This document shows, piece by piece, positions 16,875 to 25,501 of a DNA stretch of 64,000 nt. Each line of letters opens with the position of its first letter. Positions within the stretch are counted from its first letter, which is position 1. The notes beneath the pieces were generated by a model that was given only the letters and a program-made list of their open reading frames with translations, was not told where the DNA came from and did no database searches. The stretch comes from Caldilineae bacterium (GTDB taxonomy: Bacteria > Chloroflexota > Anaerolineae > JAAEKA01): the NCBI GenBank assembly GCA_020634555.1, contig JACKBK010000011.1, positions 35,294 through 99,293 on the forward strand, written 5' to 3'. A program made the translations under genes and the position numbers.

Positions 16875-18260
16875 TTACATCAAGTGAGTACGAAGTTCCT
16901 CGATCTGCTCCTGAACGGCTCTGCGTGACGGTCCGCCGTATACGTCTCGCCTTTCCACAGATTGCTCGAAATCAAATACGGCCGCGACGTCCTCGCCGAA
17001 CTCAGAGCTGATCGCCTGAAATTCGGCCAGCGACAGCTCGCTTAGCGGCACGTCCAGTGATTCCGCGCGCTTCACCGCCCGTCCCACCAACTCGTGGCTC
17101 TGCCGGAAGGGCACACCGCGGCGCACCAGATACTCGGCCAGGTCGGTCGCCAGCAGTTCGTCGCCCAGCGCGGCCCGCATCCGCTGCGGGTTGATGGACA
17201 ACGTCTGCACCACACCCGCCGTCACCGGCAGCGTGATCAGCAACGTGTCCACACTGTCGAACAACCGCTCCTTGTCCTCCTGCAGGTCCTTGTTGTAGGC
17301 AGCCGGCATCCCCTTCAGGGTCGTCAGCAGCGCCATCAGATTGCCGGCCAGCCGTCCGCTCTTGCCGCGCACCAACTCCAGCGAGTCGGGATTGCGCTTC
17401 TGTGGCATGATGCTGCTGCCTGTGCTAAACTGCTCGGCCACGCTGACGAAACCAAACTCGCGGCTGCTCCACAGGATCAGATCCTCGGCAAGCTGGCTGA
17501 GATGCACGCCCAGCAGCGCAGCCCAGCTCAGGAACTCCACCACGTAGTCGCGGTCGCGCACCGCGTCGATGGAGTTGGGAATCGGTCCGTCGAAGCCCAG
17601 GTCGGCAGCCAGCGCATGCCGGTCCACCGCGAACGGATTGCCGGCCAGCGCCCCTGCGCCCAGAGGCGACAAGTTGGCGCGCCTGCGCAGGTCGGCCAGG
17701 CGCTCGCGGTCCCGCTGCCACGCCCACACATGGCTGAGCAACCACTGCGACCAACGCATCGGTTGCGCCAACTGCAAATGGGTGTAGCCGGGCATCAGCA
17801 CGTCGATCTCCGCCTCCGCCCGCGCCACCGCGACCGTGATCAGCCCGGCCAGCAGGCCGTCAAGCTCGTCGATTCGGTTGCGCAGCCACCAGCGCTGGTC
17901 CGTGGCGATCTGGTCGTTGCGGCTGCGGCCGGTGTGTAGCTTGCCGGCCACCGGGCCGATCAGTTCACCCAGCCGTCGCTCGACCGCCGTGTGAATGTCC
18001 TCGTCGCCCGACGCGATCTGAAACACGCCGTCACGCCACTCCTGCGCCACCTGCTCCAGACCGGCCAGCAGCAGGTCGCTCTCCTCGGTGGTCAGGATTC
18101 CGGCGCGCGCCAAACCCTCGGCGTATGCCATGCTGCCGAAAATGTCCTCCAGCCAAAGGCGCTGGTCAAAAGGAAGCGAGTCGTTGAATTGGCGCAGCAG
18201 CGGGCTGGCAGCCTCGTCGAAGCGCCCGCCCCATAGAGTCTTGTTGTTTACGTCGGTCAT
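16875..18260 (-). CDS. argH: Argininosuccinate lyase
   Basis: A full-length 461-residue argininosuccinate lyase, which splits argininosuccinate into arginine and fumarate in the last step of arginine synthesis. The fumarase-superfamily signature GSSIMPQKRNPD is at 281-292 with the catalytic Ser at about 283. TGRSRNDQ near residue 110 and GYTHLQ near 160 are the other conserved regions. The ATG at 18260 lies 2 bases after the ybaK stop, so translation is probably coupled. No argG is seen nearby; argJ is about 30 kb away in this window. Confidence 0.97.
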   Translation of the reverse strand: MTDVNNKTLWGGRFDEAASPLLRQFNDSLPFDQRLWLEDIFGSMAYAEGLARAGILTTEESDLLLAGLEQVAQEWRDGVFQIASGDEDIHTAVERRLGELIGPVAGKLHTGRSRNDQIATDQRWWLRNRIDELDGLLAGLITVAVARAEAEIDVLMPGYTHLQLAQPMRWSQWLLSHVWAWQRDRERLADLRRRANLSPLGAGALAGNPFAVDRHALAADLGFDGPIPNSIDAVRDRDYVVEFLSWAALLGVHLSQLAEDLILWSSREFGFVSVAEQFSTGSSIMPQKRNPDSLELVRGKSGRLAGNLMALLTTLKGMPAAYNKDLQEDKERLFDSVDTLLITLPVTAGVVQTLSINPQRMRAALGDELLATDLAEYLVRRGVPFRQSHELVGRAVKRAESLDVPLSELSLAEFQAISSEFGEDVAAVFDFEQSVERRDVYGGPSRRAVQEQIEELRTHLM

Positions 18261-18262
18261 CG

Positions 18263-18751
18263 TTATCTTGAGTATTGACTGATAGCGTCCGAGTGAGCCC
18301 CGGTTACGCGCATGAAGTCCTTTGGCGCAAGTTGTACCTGCACGCCGCGCTCGCCGGCGCTCATCGCGATTTGATCGAACTGTTGGGCGCTGCTGTCGAG
18401 AAACACCTTGAACCCCTTGTTGACCAACGCCAGTACGCTGATGCCGCCCTTCTGCAAGCCGGTCAGACGCTCGGCATCCGCTTGCGTCGCCATGCGCACC
18501 TTCTTCAGACCGGCCGCTTTAGCCAGCGCTTTCAGATCCAACTCGGCCGGCGCCGGAATGACCGCCAGGATCGGCTTGCCGGCATCCGGCTGTGTGACCA
18601 GCGTCTTGAATACCTGAGCGGGCGGCAGGCCAACGGCTTCTGCCACCTCAACCGCGCTGACGGAGACGTCGGGGTCGTAGCGCAGCGCTGTGTAGGCGAC
18701 TTTCTTGCCTTCCAGCAGGCGCATGGCAAGGGTTTTGTCGGAGGATGTCAT
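18263..18751 (-). CDS. ybaK: YbaK/EbsC-type Cys-tRNA(Pro) deacylase
   Basis: A 162-residue protein of the YbaK/ProX editing family, which hydrolyses Cys-tRNA(Pro) made in error by prolyl-tRNA synthetase. Typical elements are AYTALRYD near the start, PAQVFKTLV with the conserved Lys of the active site, LKKVRMAT, and GGISVLAL. The length matches stand-alone YbaK. It is the first gene of a two-gene unit with argH, 2 bases apart. The functional link with arginine synthesis is not obvious and may be simple co-transcription. Confidence 0.92.
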   Translation of the reverse strand: MTSSDKTLAMRLLEGKKVAYTALRYDPDVSVSAVEVAEAVGLPPAQVFKTLVTQPDAGKPILAVIPAPAELDLKALAKAAGLKKVRMATQADAERLTGLQKGGISVLALVNKGFKVFLDSSAQQFDQIAMSAGERGVQVQLAPKDFMRVTGAHSDAISQYSR

Positions 18752-18803
18752 GCGATTTGTTCCGGTGAACGCGATGCCACTTTCTTGGAAAAAATCTGGT
18801 TCT

Positions 18804-18899
18804 AGCGGATTCTGTGGGTGTGCGACCGCCCGACCGTCAAACGGATCGGGCTACGACGTGAAAGGCCCTTCGGGCCTGCGGATTCCGTAGCCCAGCGGG
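18804..18899. repeat. Dispersed repeat, short copy (inverted relative to 13436-13553)
   Basis: About 96 bp from AGCGGATTCTGTGGGTGTGC to CCGTAGCCCAGCGGG. Read on the other strand it aligns with the repeat at 13436-13553 without the central insert. It contains a hairpin, AAAGGCCCTTCGGGCC. Confidence 0.75.
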
Positions 18900-19012
18900 C
18901 TTGCATCTCGTAGCCGGATGGCTTGTAGCCTCCGGCGGGCGCCCTTGGCAACGACAACTTCCTGCATCCACAGAATCCGCTAGAGCCAGGAAAAATGGCA
19001 TCGCGCCCGAGT

Positions 19013-19975
19013 CTATTCCCAGGCGCTGGCGGCATCCAGCGCTGCCATCTCCTCAGCGGTCAGACGCACGCCGCACGCGCCGAGGCTGTCGTTTAGCTGT
19101 TTCACCGAGTTGGCGCCGATGATGGGCGAGGTGATGACCGGCTGGCTAAGCTGCCAGGCCAGCGCCATCTGTGCGACTGTCTTGCCACGGGCCTGGCCGA
19201 TCTTCTCCAGGGCCTCCAGACTTGTCCAACTGCGCTCGTTGTCGTAGCGCTTGCGGATGCCATCGGCGCGGGCGCTGGCGGGCCAGTCCTGGCCGCGGCG
19301 GTACTTGCCGGTGAGAAACCCCCCGGCCAGCGGGCTGTAGGGAATGACGCTAATGCCCTCTTCCTCGCACAGCCCCTTCAGCCCGCGCTCGAACTCAGCC
19401 CGATGCACGAGGCTGTAATGCGGTTGAATCGAGTCGTAGCGAGCCAGGGCCAGCTTGTCGCTGGTCCACAGCGCCTTGGCCAGCCGCCAGGCCGGGTAGT
19501 TCGAGCAGCCGACATAACGTACCTTGCCCTGGCGCACCAGATCGTCCAGCGCCCGCATGGTCTCGTCAATGGGAGTCTGAGCGTCGTACCAGTGGGTCTG
19601 GTACAGGTCGATGTAGTCGGTGTCTAGCCGGCGCAGGCTGTCCTCCACCGCCGCCATGATGTGGCCACGGCTCAATCCCTCGCCGTTGGGACCATCCCAC
19701 ATACGGCCCCGTACCTTGGTGGCTAGCACGATCTGGCGGCGGTTGCCGCGCGCCTTCATCCAGCGGCCGATGATCTGTTCCGACACGCCGCCTGGGTTGC
19801 CTTCGACCCAGCGCGAGTAGACATCAGCGGTGTCGATGAAGTTACCGCCGGCCTCCATGAAGGCATCCATGACCGTCCAGCCTTCTTCTTCACTGGCGGT
19901 CCAGCCCCACTGCATGGTGCCGAGACAGAGCTCGCTGACTTGGAGGCCGGTACGGCCAAGATTGCGGTATTCCAT
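19013..19975 (-). CDS. Aldo/keto reductase
   Basis: A 320-residue NADP-dependent aldo/keto reductase with the full (beta/alpha)8 pattern. The catalytic tetrad is readable: Asp48 and Tyr53 in FIDTADVY, Lys87 in LATKVRG and His128 in YQTHWYD. The C-terminal NADPH site shows SPIIGANSVKQL. It resembles the YajO/Tas-like group acting on small aldehydes or ketones; the substrate is not predictable. It is divergent from the sugar-acid aldolase operon with 304 bases between starts, so it could respond to the same conditions, but no operator of its own is seen. Confidence 0.92.
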   Translation of the reverse strand: MEYRNLGRTGLQVSELCLGTMQWGWTASEEEGWTVMDAFMEAGGNFIDTADVYSRWVEGNPGGVSEQIIGRWMKARGNRRQIVLATKVRGRMWDGPNGEGLSRGHIMAAVEDSLRRLDTDYIDLYQTHWYDAQTPIDETMRALDDLVRQGKVRYVGCSNYPAWRLAKALWTSDKLALARYDSIQPHYSLVHRAEFERGLKGLCEEEGISVIPYSPLAGGFLTGKYRRGQDWPASARADGIRKRYDNERSWTSLEALEKIGQARGKTVAQMALAWQLSQPVITSPIIGANSVKQLNDSLGACGVRLTAEEMAALDAASAWE

Positions 19976-20212
19976 GGGTTTCTCCGGGTTTAGATAGGCG
20001 TTTGCTGCTTCACGTGCACAGGGAAGCGGCCTGCATTCTGCAACGCGTGATGAGTTGGTTTCGAGCCAGCGCGACAGATCGAAAGACTGATAAGTGCCGG
20101 CTTACCCGGATTATACCCTGCACGCAGCATGTGGACTAACCGCCGCCACCGTTGGCCACGATTCTCAACCGTGCTGGCAGCAAGAGAAAACACAGTTGAG
20201 TTTGAAATATTA
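19976..20212. other. Divergent intergenic region
   Basis: No gene. A TATAAT box facing the aldo/keto reductase lies at 20110-20115 (read leftward) but without a good -35 box. The aldolase promoter begins at 20213. Confidence 0.4.
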
Positions 20213-20241
20213 TTGACAGGGCACTGCGCCAATGATATACT
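20213..20241 (+). promoter_or_regulatory. Promoter of the aldolase-lactonase operon
   Basis: Perfect TTGACA (20213-20218), a 17-bp spacer and TATACT (20236-20241). The inferred operator begins 9 bases after the -10 box. Confidence 0.85.
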
Positions 20242-20250
20242 GCTAACTGT

Positions 20251-20266
20251 AAACTGTTAACAATTT
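20251..20266. promoter_or_regulatory. Inferred GntR operator, site A
   Basis: AAACTGTTAACAATTT, a palindrome with one mismatched pair. It is identical, in reverse orientation, to the 16 bp at 43357-43372 before the gntR gene, and shares its core with 47326-47349. It lies over the expected start of transcription, so the bound protein would repress. Confidence 0.75.
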
Positions 20267-20279
20267 GAGCGAGGTAGCT

Positions 20280-20960
20280 ATGCCAAGATTCGCCCGACTC
20301 GATGTTCTTAACACGTTCGTTAGCACTAACCTGGTGCCGATCTTCTACAACGCCGACCCGGAGGTTGCCAAGAAGGTCGCCTGGTCGATCTCGACCGGCG
20401 GTTGCCGGCTCTTGGAGTTCACCAACCGCGGCGACTTCGCTCCTGAGATATTCAAGGAACTGTCGCTCTATTGCCAGCGCGAGTTGCCTGATCTTATCTT
20501 AGGCGCCGGCTCCATTCTGGACGCACCAACTGCTGCGCTCTATGTATCCTGCGGTGCCAATTTCATCGTCGGGCCATACATGAATCCAGAAGTTGCCCGC
20601 TATTGCAACCGGCACAAGATCTCCTACAGCCCGGGCTGCGGCAGCGCCACCGAGATCGGCGACGCAGAGGAATTGGGCGTAGAGATCGTCAAGATGTTCC
20701 CCGGCGATTCGGTAGGCGGGCCAGCGTTTATCAAGGCGATCCTCGGTCCGTGCCCGTGGACGCGCATCATGCCGACCGGCGGTGTGCGGGCAACCCGTGA
20801 AAATCTGACCACCTGGTTCAAAGCCGGTGCCACCGCTGTCGGCATCGGAGGTGACCTGATCAGGAAAGAATATCTCGCCAGCGGCGACTTCGACGCACTG
20901 GCTGCCAGGACAGCGGAGACCATGGCGCTGGTACGCGAGATCAGAGGGAGCCTGTCATGA
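20280..20960 (+). CDS. KDPG/KHG aldolase family protein
   Basis: A class I aldolase of the Eda family, about 226 residues, slightly longer than the usual 205-215. Family members split 2-keto-3-deoxy-6-phosphogluconate into pyruvate and glyceraldehyde 3-phosphate. The Schiff-base lysine is in EIVKMFPGDS (about Lys138), the active-site Glu in LEFTNR (about Glu46), and GGVRATREN near the end binds phosphate. I chose the ATG at 20280 with GAGG 5 bases upstream over a TTG at 20265. Its stop overlaps the next start in ATGA. Together with the KDG kinase in the facing operon it completes a KDG to pyruvate route. Confidence 0.9.
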   Translation: MPRFARLDVLNTFVSTNLVPIFYNADPEVAKKVAWSISTGGCRLLEFTNRGDFAPEIFKELSLYCQRELPDLILGAGSILDAPTAALYVSCGANFIVGPYMNPEVARYCNRHKISYSPGCGSATEIGDAEELGVEIVKMFPGDSVGGPAFIKAILGPCPWTRIMPTGGVRATRENLTTWFKAGATAVGIGGDLIRKEYLASGDFDALAARTAETMALVREIRGSLS

Positions 20961-21742
20961 GCAAACTCGCCTTGCAGATCAAGGAACTTCAGGTAGAGCC
21001 GGGCAGCCTGGCAATCTTCTGGCTGGCCCAGGCAGGGTTCGTTTACAAAACATCCAGCGGCACGACAGTGTATGTCGATGCCTATCTCAGCGATTGTGTC
21101 CATCGCTTGCTGGGCGATATCGAGTATGGATTCAAGCGCATCATGCCGGCGCCGCTCGACCCCGAAGAAGTCGAAGCCGACCTTGTGGTTTGCACGCACT
21201 CGCACGCCGACCACTTCGACTACGACGCAATCCCGGTACTCGCCCACAATCCAGGCATCCACTTCGTCGCAGCGCCAGACTGCCGGGCCGAGTTTGAGAA
21301 GCTAGGCGTGAGCGAGGATCGCTACACCATCATCCACGAAGGCGAAACGCTGACCTATGGCGATGTGCGCCTGACCGGCACCTTCGCCGATCACGGCGAT
21401 CTGGCTCCCGAGGCGCTGGGAGTGCTGATTCAGGTGGGCGACATCACCGTCTGGCAGGTGGCCGACACGGCATACCGGCCGGAGATGTGGCAAGAAATCT
21501 TTGCGGCGGACATCGATGTAATCATCCCTCCGATCAACGGCGCGTACGGTAATCTGGACGGGATCGAGGCAGCGAAACTGGCGCACGACGCACACGCCAA
21601 GGTGGCGATTCCGTGCCACTTCTGGATGTTTGCCGAGCACAACGGCAATCCCGCCCAGTTTCTCGATGCCTGCGCAGCGTATGCGCCCGAAGTCCGACCA
21701 CACCTGATGTCCCAGGGCGAACTGCTGGTATACAAGAAATAG
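20957..21742 (+). CDS. UlaG-like metallo-beta-lactamase-fold lactonase
   Basis: A 261-residue metal-dependent hydrolase of the UlaG type (ascorbate-6-phosphate lactonase group). The metal motif HSHADH is at 81-86, followed by further ligands in FADHGD (near 147) and CHFWMF (near 214). In this position it probably opens a sugar lactone, made by one of the dehydrogenases of the locus, to the free sugar acid; the exact lactone is unknown. It is translationally coupled to the aldolase (4-base overlap). Its stop codon lies inside the stem of the operon terminator. Confidence 0.82.
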   Translation: MSKLALQIKELQVEPGSLAIFWLAQAGFVYKTSSGTTVYVDAYLSDCVHRLLGDIEYGFKRIMPAPLDPEEVEADLVVCTHSHADHFDYDAIPVLAHNPGIHFVAAPDCRAEFEKLGVSEDRYTIIHEGETLTYGDVRLTGTFADHGDLAPEALGVLIQVGDITVWQVADTAYRPEMWQEIFAADIDVIIPPINGAYGNLDGIEAAKLAHDAHAKVAIPCHFWMFAEHNGNPAQFLDACAAYAPEVRPHLMSQGELLVYKK

Positions 21743-21768
21743 CGGGCGAATAGTGCCCGCTATTTCTT
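21734..21768. terminator. Bidirectional terminator overlapping the lactonase stop
   Basis: A perfect 14-bp stem (21734-21747 with 21755-21768) and a 7-base loop. The stem has A-rich and T-rich outer ends. The lactonase stop (21740-21742) lies in the left arm, and the hairpin also sits 27 bases past the stop of the facing FGGY kinase gene. Confidence 0.85.
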
Positions 21769-21794
21769 ATCTCGACAGTTCGATCTTCTTCGCT

Positions 21795-23204
21795 CTACTG
21801 CAACATGCTGTCGCCGCCATAGGCGTCATAGATGCGGTTCATGGCTGCTGCGACGGTTGGTGTACGCCCGGTGAACGCCAGGCCAAGGGCCAGCAGGCCA
21901 AGCAAGGAATCTTCGGGGGTGGGACAAACGCGATAGGGAACGCCGAAACGATCGACGATCAGGTCGCGCAGCAACTCGACCTTCTGGGCCAGGCCGCCGG
22001 AGAAGACCAGATTGCGCCACGGTGACGCGCCGTCCGGACCACCCGGATGAAGCCGCTGCGCCGAAGCGTAATAGTTGTCGACCATGTTCTGAAACGCAGC
22101 GCGGAAGACGTGTCCGACGGTCATCTCCTCCTCACGCATATTCGTGAATTCGCCGCGGTCCCCGCAGGACGATGTGAAAAAGGCCAGGTTGGCGTGCATC
22201 TGTGGAGGATCTACGTTGCGCGCCATCTGCGTGATGTAGTCCCACGGCTCCGGCACGACCACTCCTTGGCCTGTTGCCAGCTCTGACAGCAGCTTGACCA
22301 GCGCGTTCAGCGCGCGGCCGGCCGGAATGTGGGTGATGCCGGCCAGAAAACGGCCATCGAAGAACGGTCGGCTCTGGTAGTCTCCAAACGCGAGAGCTTC
22401 TTGGAGGGTGCTGACCTGCGAGCCGGTCGAGATGTTCAGCGAGAGTTCCCCGTTTCGCAGCAGCGCGCCTGTCAGGGCACACTGATAATCACCTACCGGC
22501 GTAAAACAGGGAATCGACCGCCCGCCGGCCCGCAACAAGCCAACCACCTCGCCCTGGGACCGCATCCGCGGCCAGCGCAGGCTCCCCAGACCGAGCTTGT
22601 GGATGACCGGGTCGTGCCAGGCCATCGTTTCCAGGTTGAGCGCGCCGTGGGCCGCGGCGTTGGTTGCTTCGATCCCCGGCGTCGTCTCGCAGAGATTGCT
22701 CAGCACAAAATCGGGGAGCGAGGCCAGGACAAGGTCGGCGCCGGGCAGCCGGCCTTGCTCAGCCAGCCAGAAGAGGACGCCCAGCGGCTGGCCGGGCCGC
22801 ACCTCGTTGCCAAGCTGGCGCACCTCGTCGCGGGTAAGCTGCCGAACGAGCACATCGAAGTAGGTTCCCTGGCCTGAAGGATGCGGCTCCAGCACGCGTT
22901 GATCTTGCCAGGTCGTCAGGTTCGAGCGCGGTTCTCCCAGTTCGGTGGTGAACACCAGGCCGTGCATCTGGCTGCACATCAGGATCGCTTCGCATTCCGG
23001 CGCGACCGGCAGGAGTTTGTCCAGCAGACGCCGCGTCGCCGCCAGAACGTCGGATGGGCTAAACTCGCGCTGCTGCGGAGGCAGGCCCGGCAAGGCGTCG
23101 GGAAACGGGACGCGGTGAATATGCTCGATCGTCAGGCGCTCCGGATCCAGCACGGCACCCTTGATGAACGACGTGCCGAGATCAACGCCGATAAACGACG
23201 CCAT
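21795..23204 (-). CDS. FGGY-family carbohydrate kinase
   Basis: A 469-residue sugar kinase of the FGGY (hexokinase/actin-like) superfamily. It opens with IGVDLGTSFIKGAVLD (phosphate 1 loop). CSQMHGLVF and TTWQDQR are substrate-site blocks, and the later LNISTGSQVSTL and FSGGLAQKVELL belong to the ATP half. The TWQDQR and SQMHG patterns recall xylulokinase and sedoheptulokinase rather than glycerol kinase. The substrate is probably a ketose from this pathway; I cannot decide which. It is the last gene of the long leftward operon, 18 bases after the hydroxyacid dehydrogenase gene. Confidence 0.87.
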   Translation of the reverse strand: MASFIGVDLGTSFIKGAVLDPERLTIEHIHRVPFPDALPGLPPQQREFSPSDVLAATRRLLDKLLPVAPECEAILMCSQMHGLVFTTELGEPRSNLTTWQDQRVLEPHPSGQGTYFDVLVRQLTRDEVRQLGNEVRPGQPLGVLFWLAEQGRLPGADLVLASLPDFVLSNLCETTPGIEATNAAAHGALNLETMAWHDPVIHKLGLGSLRWPRMRSQGEVVGLLRAGGRSIPCFTPVGDYQCALTGALLRNGELSLNISTGSQVSTLQEALAFGDYQSRPFFDGRFLAGITHIPAGRALNALVKLLSELATGQGVVVPEPWDYITQMARNVDPPQMHANLAFFTSSCGDRGEFTNMREEEMTVGHVFRAAFQNMVDNYYASAQRLHPGGPDGASPWRNLVFSGGLAQKVELLRDLIVDRFGVPYRVCPTPEDSLLGLLALGLAFTGRTPTVAAAMNRIYDAYGGDSMLQ

Positions 23205-23222
23205 GGTCGGGTTCTCCTGCCG

Positions 23223-24215
23223 TTAGGTCCAACCCAGCGCCTGCCGATTCACGATGGAGCGTGGCAGCTTGCCGTTCAGCGCATCTACCACGTTTTGAGC
23301 CGTGTCGCGGCGCAACTGAAGGACAGCCGCAACGGAGCCGCTGGAAGCGTGGGGCGTGACGATTATATTGTCCAGATGCAGCAGCGGATCGTCGGGATCG
23401 GGCGGCTCCTGTTCGAGCACATCCAGCGCGGCTGCGGTGATCGTCCGGTTGGCCAGCGCCTCGTAAAGCGCGGCCTGAACCACCACCGGACCGCGCGCCA
23501 TGTTGATCAGACATGCGGTGGGCTTCATTCGCGCCAACTGCGGGGCGTCGATCAGGCCGCGTGTCTCGTCGTTCAGCGGACAGTGCAAGGTGACGAAGTC
23601 CGAACGGCGCAACAAGTCATCCAGATCGACCAACTCAACCCCCAGATCACGCGCTTGTTCCGGCCCGAGATAGGGATCATAACCCAAGACCTGCAAACCA
23701 AGGCTGCCAGCTTTGCGCGCCACCGCACGTCCAATGTTACCCAACCCCACAATACCCAGTGTCTGGCCGCTCAGGCGCGGCGGAGGCCAGAGTTGCGTGG
23801 GGAGAGATTGGCCCCATCCCCCTGCCCGCACGAGCCGATCCAGGAAAACCGTGCGCCGGCTAAGGTCGTAGATGAAGCCGATAGTCGAGTCGCTGACCTC
23901 CTCGATGCAGAAGTCAGGGACGTTAGCGACCGGGATGCCGTGCTCGCCCGCGGCCTGAAGATCGACCATATCCACGCCGATCCCGTAGCGCGAGATGACC
24001 TTGCAGGAGGTCATAGCCTCGATAACCTCCCGGTTGATGGTCGCCCACTGGACGATCAGTGCATCAGCGTCGCCCACGTGAGAGATCAGTTCCTCGGGGA
24101 TCCTGGTTTGCAGGCGAACAAGGTTGATATCAAGACCTGAGCCATGGAGAACACCGGCTTCGAGGCTGTGATCGGCGTCTCCAAAATCGGTAATGACGAC
24201 TTTGTATGGTGACAT
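23223..24215 (-). CDS. D-2-hydroxyacid dehydrogenase (CtBP/PGDH-like)
   Basis: An NAD-dependent D-isomer 2-hydroxyacid dehydrogenase of about 330 residues. The Rossmann site is TLGIVGLGNIGRAVARKAG. The catalytic Arg lies in NMARGPVV, the Glu in LDVLEQEPPD and the His in TPHASSGS. The N-terminal substrate domain has SRYGIGVDMVDL, as in CtBP-like enzymes. It would interconvert a 2-keto acid and a D-hydroxy acid, possibly an intermediate of this locus. I chose the ATG at 24215 with AGGAG 7 bases upstream over a GTG at 24245. Confidence 0.88.
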   Translation of the reverse strand: MSPYKVVITDFGDADHSLEAGVLHGSGLDINLVRLQTRIPEELISHVGDADALIVQWATINREVIEAMTSCKVISRYGIGVDMVDLQAAGEHGIPVANVPDFCIEEVSDSTIGFIYDLSRRTVFLDRLVRAGGWGQSLPTQLWPPPRLSGQTLGIVGLGNIGRAVARKAGSLGLQVLGYDPYLGPEQARDLGVELVDLDDLLRRSDFVTLHCPLNDETRGLIDAPQLARMKPTACLINMARGPVVVQAALYEALANRTITAAALDVLEQEPPDPDDPLLHLDNIIVTPHASSGSVAAVLQLRRDTAQNVVDALNGKLPRSIVNRQALGWT

Positions 24216-24333
24216 AGGAGTGCTCCTATCTGAAATGACCAGCACGGTCAGGAAACCGGCCCGAATGAGAATCCCAATGAAATGCTTTTCTTTGTGCCAA
24301 CACGGGGGATATTACCAGTGTTGTTCCAGTCGT

Positions 24334-25473
24334 TCAAATTGCCAATGGATATTGTCCAGCTAATCTCGCTTCGTCCAGCATCGCGACCACGTTTTCCACC
24401 GGCACATCGGGCTGGATGCAGTGTACCGATGCCAAAATGTAGCCGCCGCCGGGCGCCAGGTCCTTGATTCTGCGGCGTACCTCGGCGCGCACCTCGGCGA
24501 GCGTGCCGTTCGGCAGCACCCACCCGGTATCGATCGCGCCACAGAACGACAGATGATCACCGAACTCGCGTTTGAGCCGCGCCGTATCGCCCATGGTGCC
24601 GGCATTTACCTGCACCGGGTTGAGCAGGTCGATCCCGATCTCGATCAGGTCGGGCAGCAACGAGTAGATGTTGCCGTCGGAATGATAGAAGATCTTGGCT
24701 TTGGTTCGTTTCTTGATCTCGTTCATCAACTCGACGTGGAACGGCTTGATCAACTCTCGGTACATCTTTGGTGAAATCAGCGTCGAGTTCTGCGTGCCGA
24801 GATCATCACCCGTCACCAGCACGTCGATGGCGTCCCCGGCTTCCTCCAGCAACTGGATCACACTGGCCTTCATCAGATCCGTGGTCTTGCGCATCAAGGC
24901 CAGAGCGAAGCCGGGATCGCCTGCCAAATCGAGCATCCACTGCTCGACTCCGCGCAACATGTAAGACTGCTCGAACGGCGTGACGCCGCTCAATGCTACG
25001 ACCGCGTAGCCCGCGTCCTGAATGGCCATGGCCTTTTCGCGCAAATCGGTGAACCGGCTCGGGTGAGCCAGGTCAGGCCATGGGTAGTGATCGAGGTCGT
25101 CGATAGTGGCGGTACGGATAGGCGAGTCGACGACTTCATAGTATATCCCGTGGGGACGGCGCTCCCAGAGACATCCCCAGCCGTCCACATAGGCGTCTTC
25201 AGAGATATCGCGCGCCAGCGTTGCAGGAGCCGGTCCTGCAATAAGTGGCCGCCCATCGGAACCGGACCAGGCGAGCACCTCTTCATCCATCAGCACATAC
25301 TGCAAGCCGCGCCAGAACACTGTGGTCTCGCTCTCGATGCCCAGATAGGCTTTGAGCTTGTCGTACCCCGGCGCAAGCATCGTCGTCACGCCGGAAGTGC
25401 CGAAGAATACGGGGACGCGATCAGGTTCTTCATGAGCCAGCGCGCAAAGGACGCGCTCTCGTGGGGTCAACAT
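24334..25473 (-). CDS. Uroporphyrinogen-decarboxylase-like protein 1
   Basis: A 379-residue member of the UroD/MtaA/CmuA superfamily. It begins LTPRERVLCALAHEEPDRVP, the usual family opening. The C-terminal half has KIFYHSDGNIYSLLPDLIEI and LNPVQVNAG, which correspond to the barrel strand with the conserved His. The Cys that follows this His in zinc methyltransferases (HxC) is Asp here, and there is no porphyrin context. The gene is embedded in a sugar-catabolic operon, between E2 and the hydroxyacid dehydrogenase, so a role in heme synthesis is unlikely. A second member lies at 43694-44809. The reaction is unknown. Confidence 0.8.
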   Translation of the reverse strand: MLTPRERVLCALAHEEPDRVPVFFGTSGVTTMLAPGYDKLKAYLGIESETTVFWRGLQYVLMDEEVLAWSGSDGRPLIAGPAPATLARDISEDAYVDGWGCLWERRPHGIYYEVVDSPIRTATIDDLDHYPWPDLAHPSRFTDLREKAMAIQDAGYAVVALSGVTPFEQSYMLRGVEQWMLDLAGDPGFALALMRKTTDLMKASVIQLLEEAGDAIDVLVTGDDLGTQNSTLISPKMYRELIKPFHVELMNEIKKRTKAKIFYHSDGNIYSLLPDLIEIGIDLLNPVQVNAGTMGDTARLKREFGDHLSFCGAIDTGWVLPNGTLAEVRAEVRRRIKDLAPGGGYILASVHCIQPDVPVENVVAMLDEARLAGQYPLAI

Positions 25474-25501
25474 AGCGTGTTCTCCTGGCGAGACCTGAGT
25501 C

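Noticed and set aside
22881..24140. A 419-codon plus-strand frame across the kinase and dehydrogenase genes
   Set aside because: It is antisense to two well-supported genes, crosses their boundary, and has no domain or ribosome binding site.
24334..25473. UroD-like gene considered as heme-synthesis hemE
   Set aside because: There are no other heme genes nearby, the sequence resembles the MtaA/CmuA branch, and the gene is embedded in a sugar operon.
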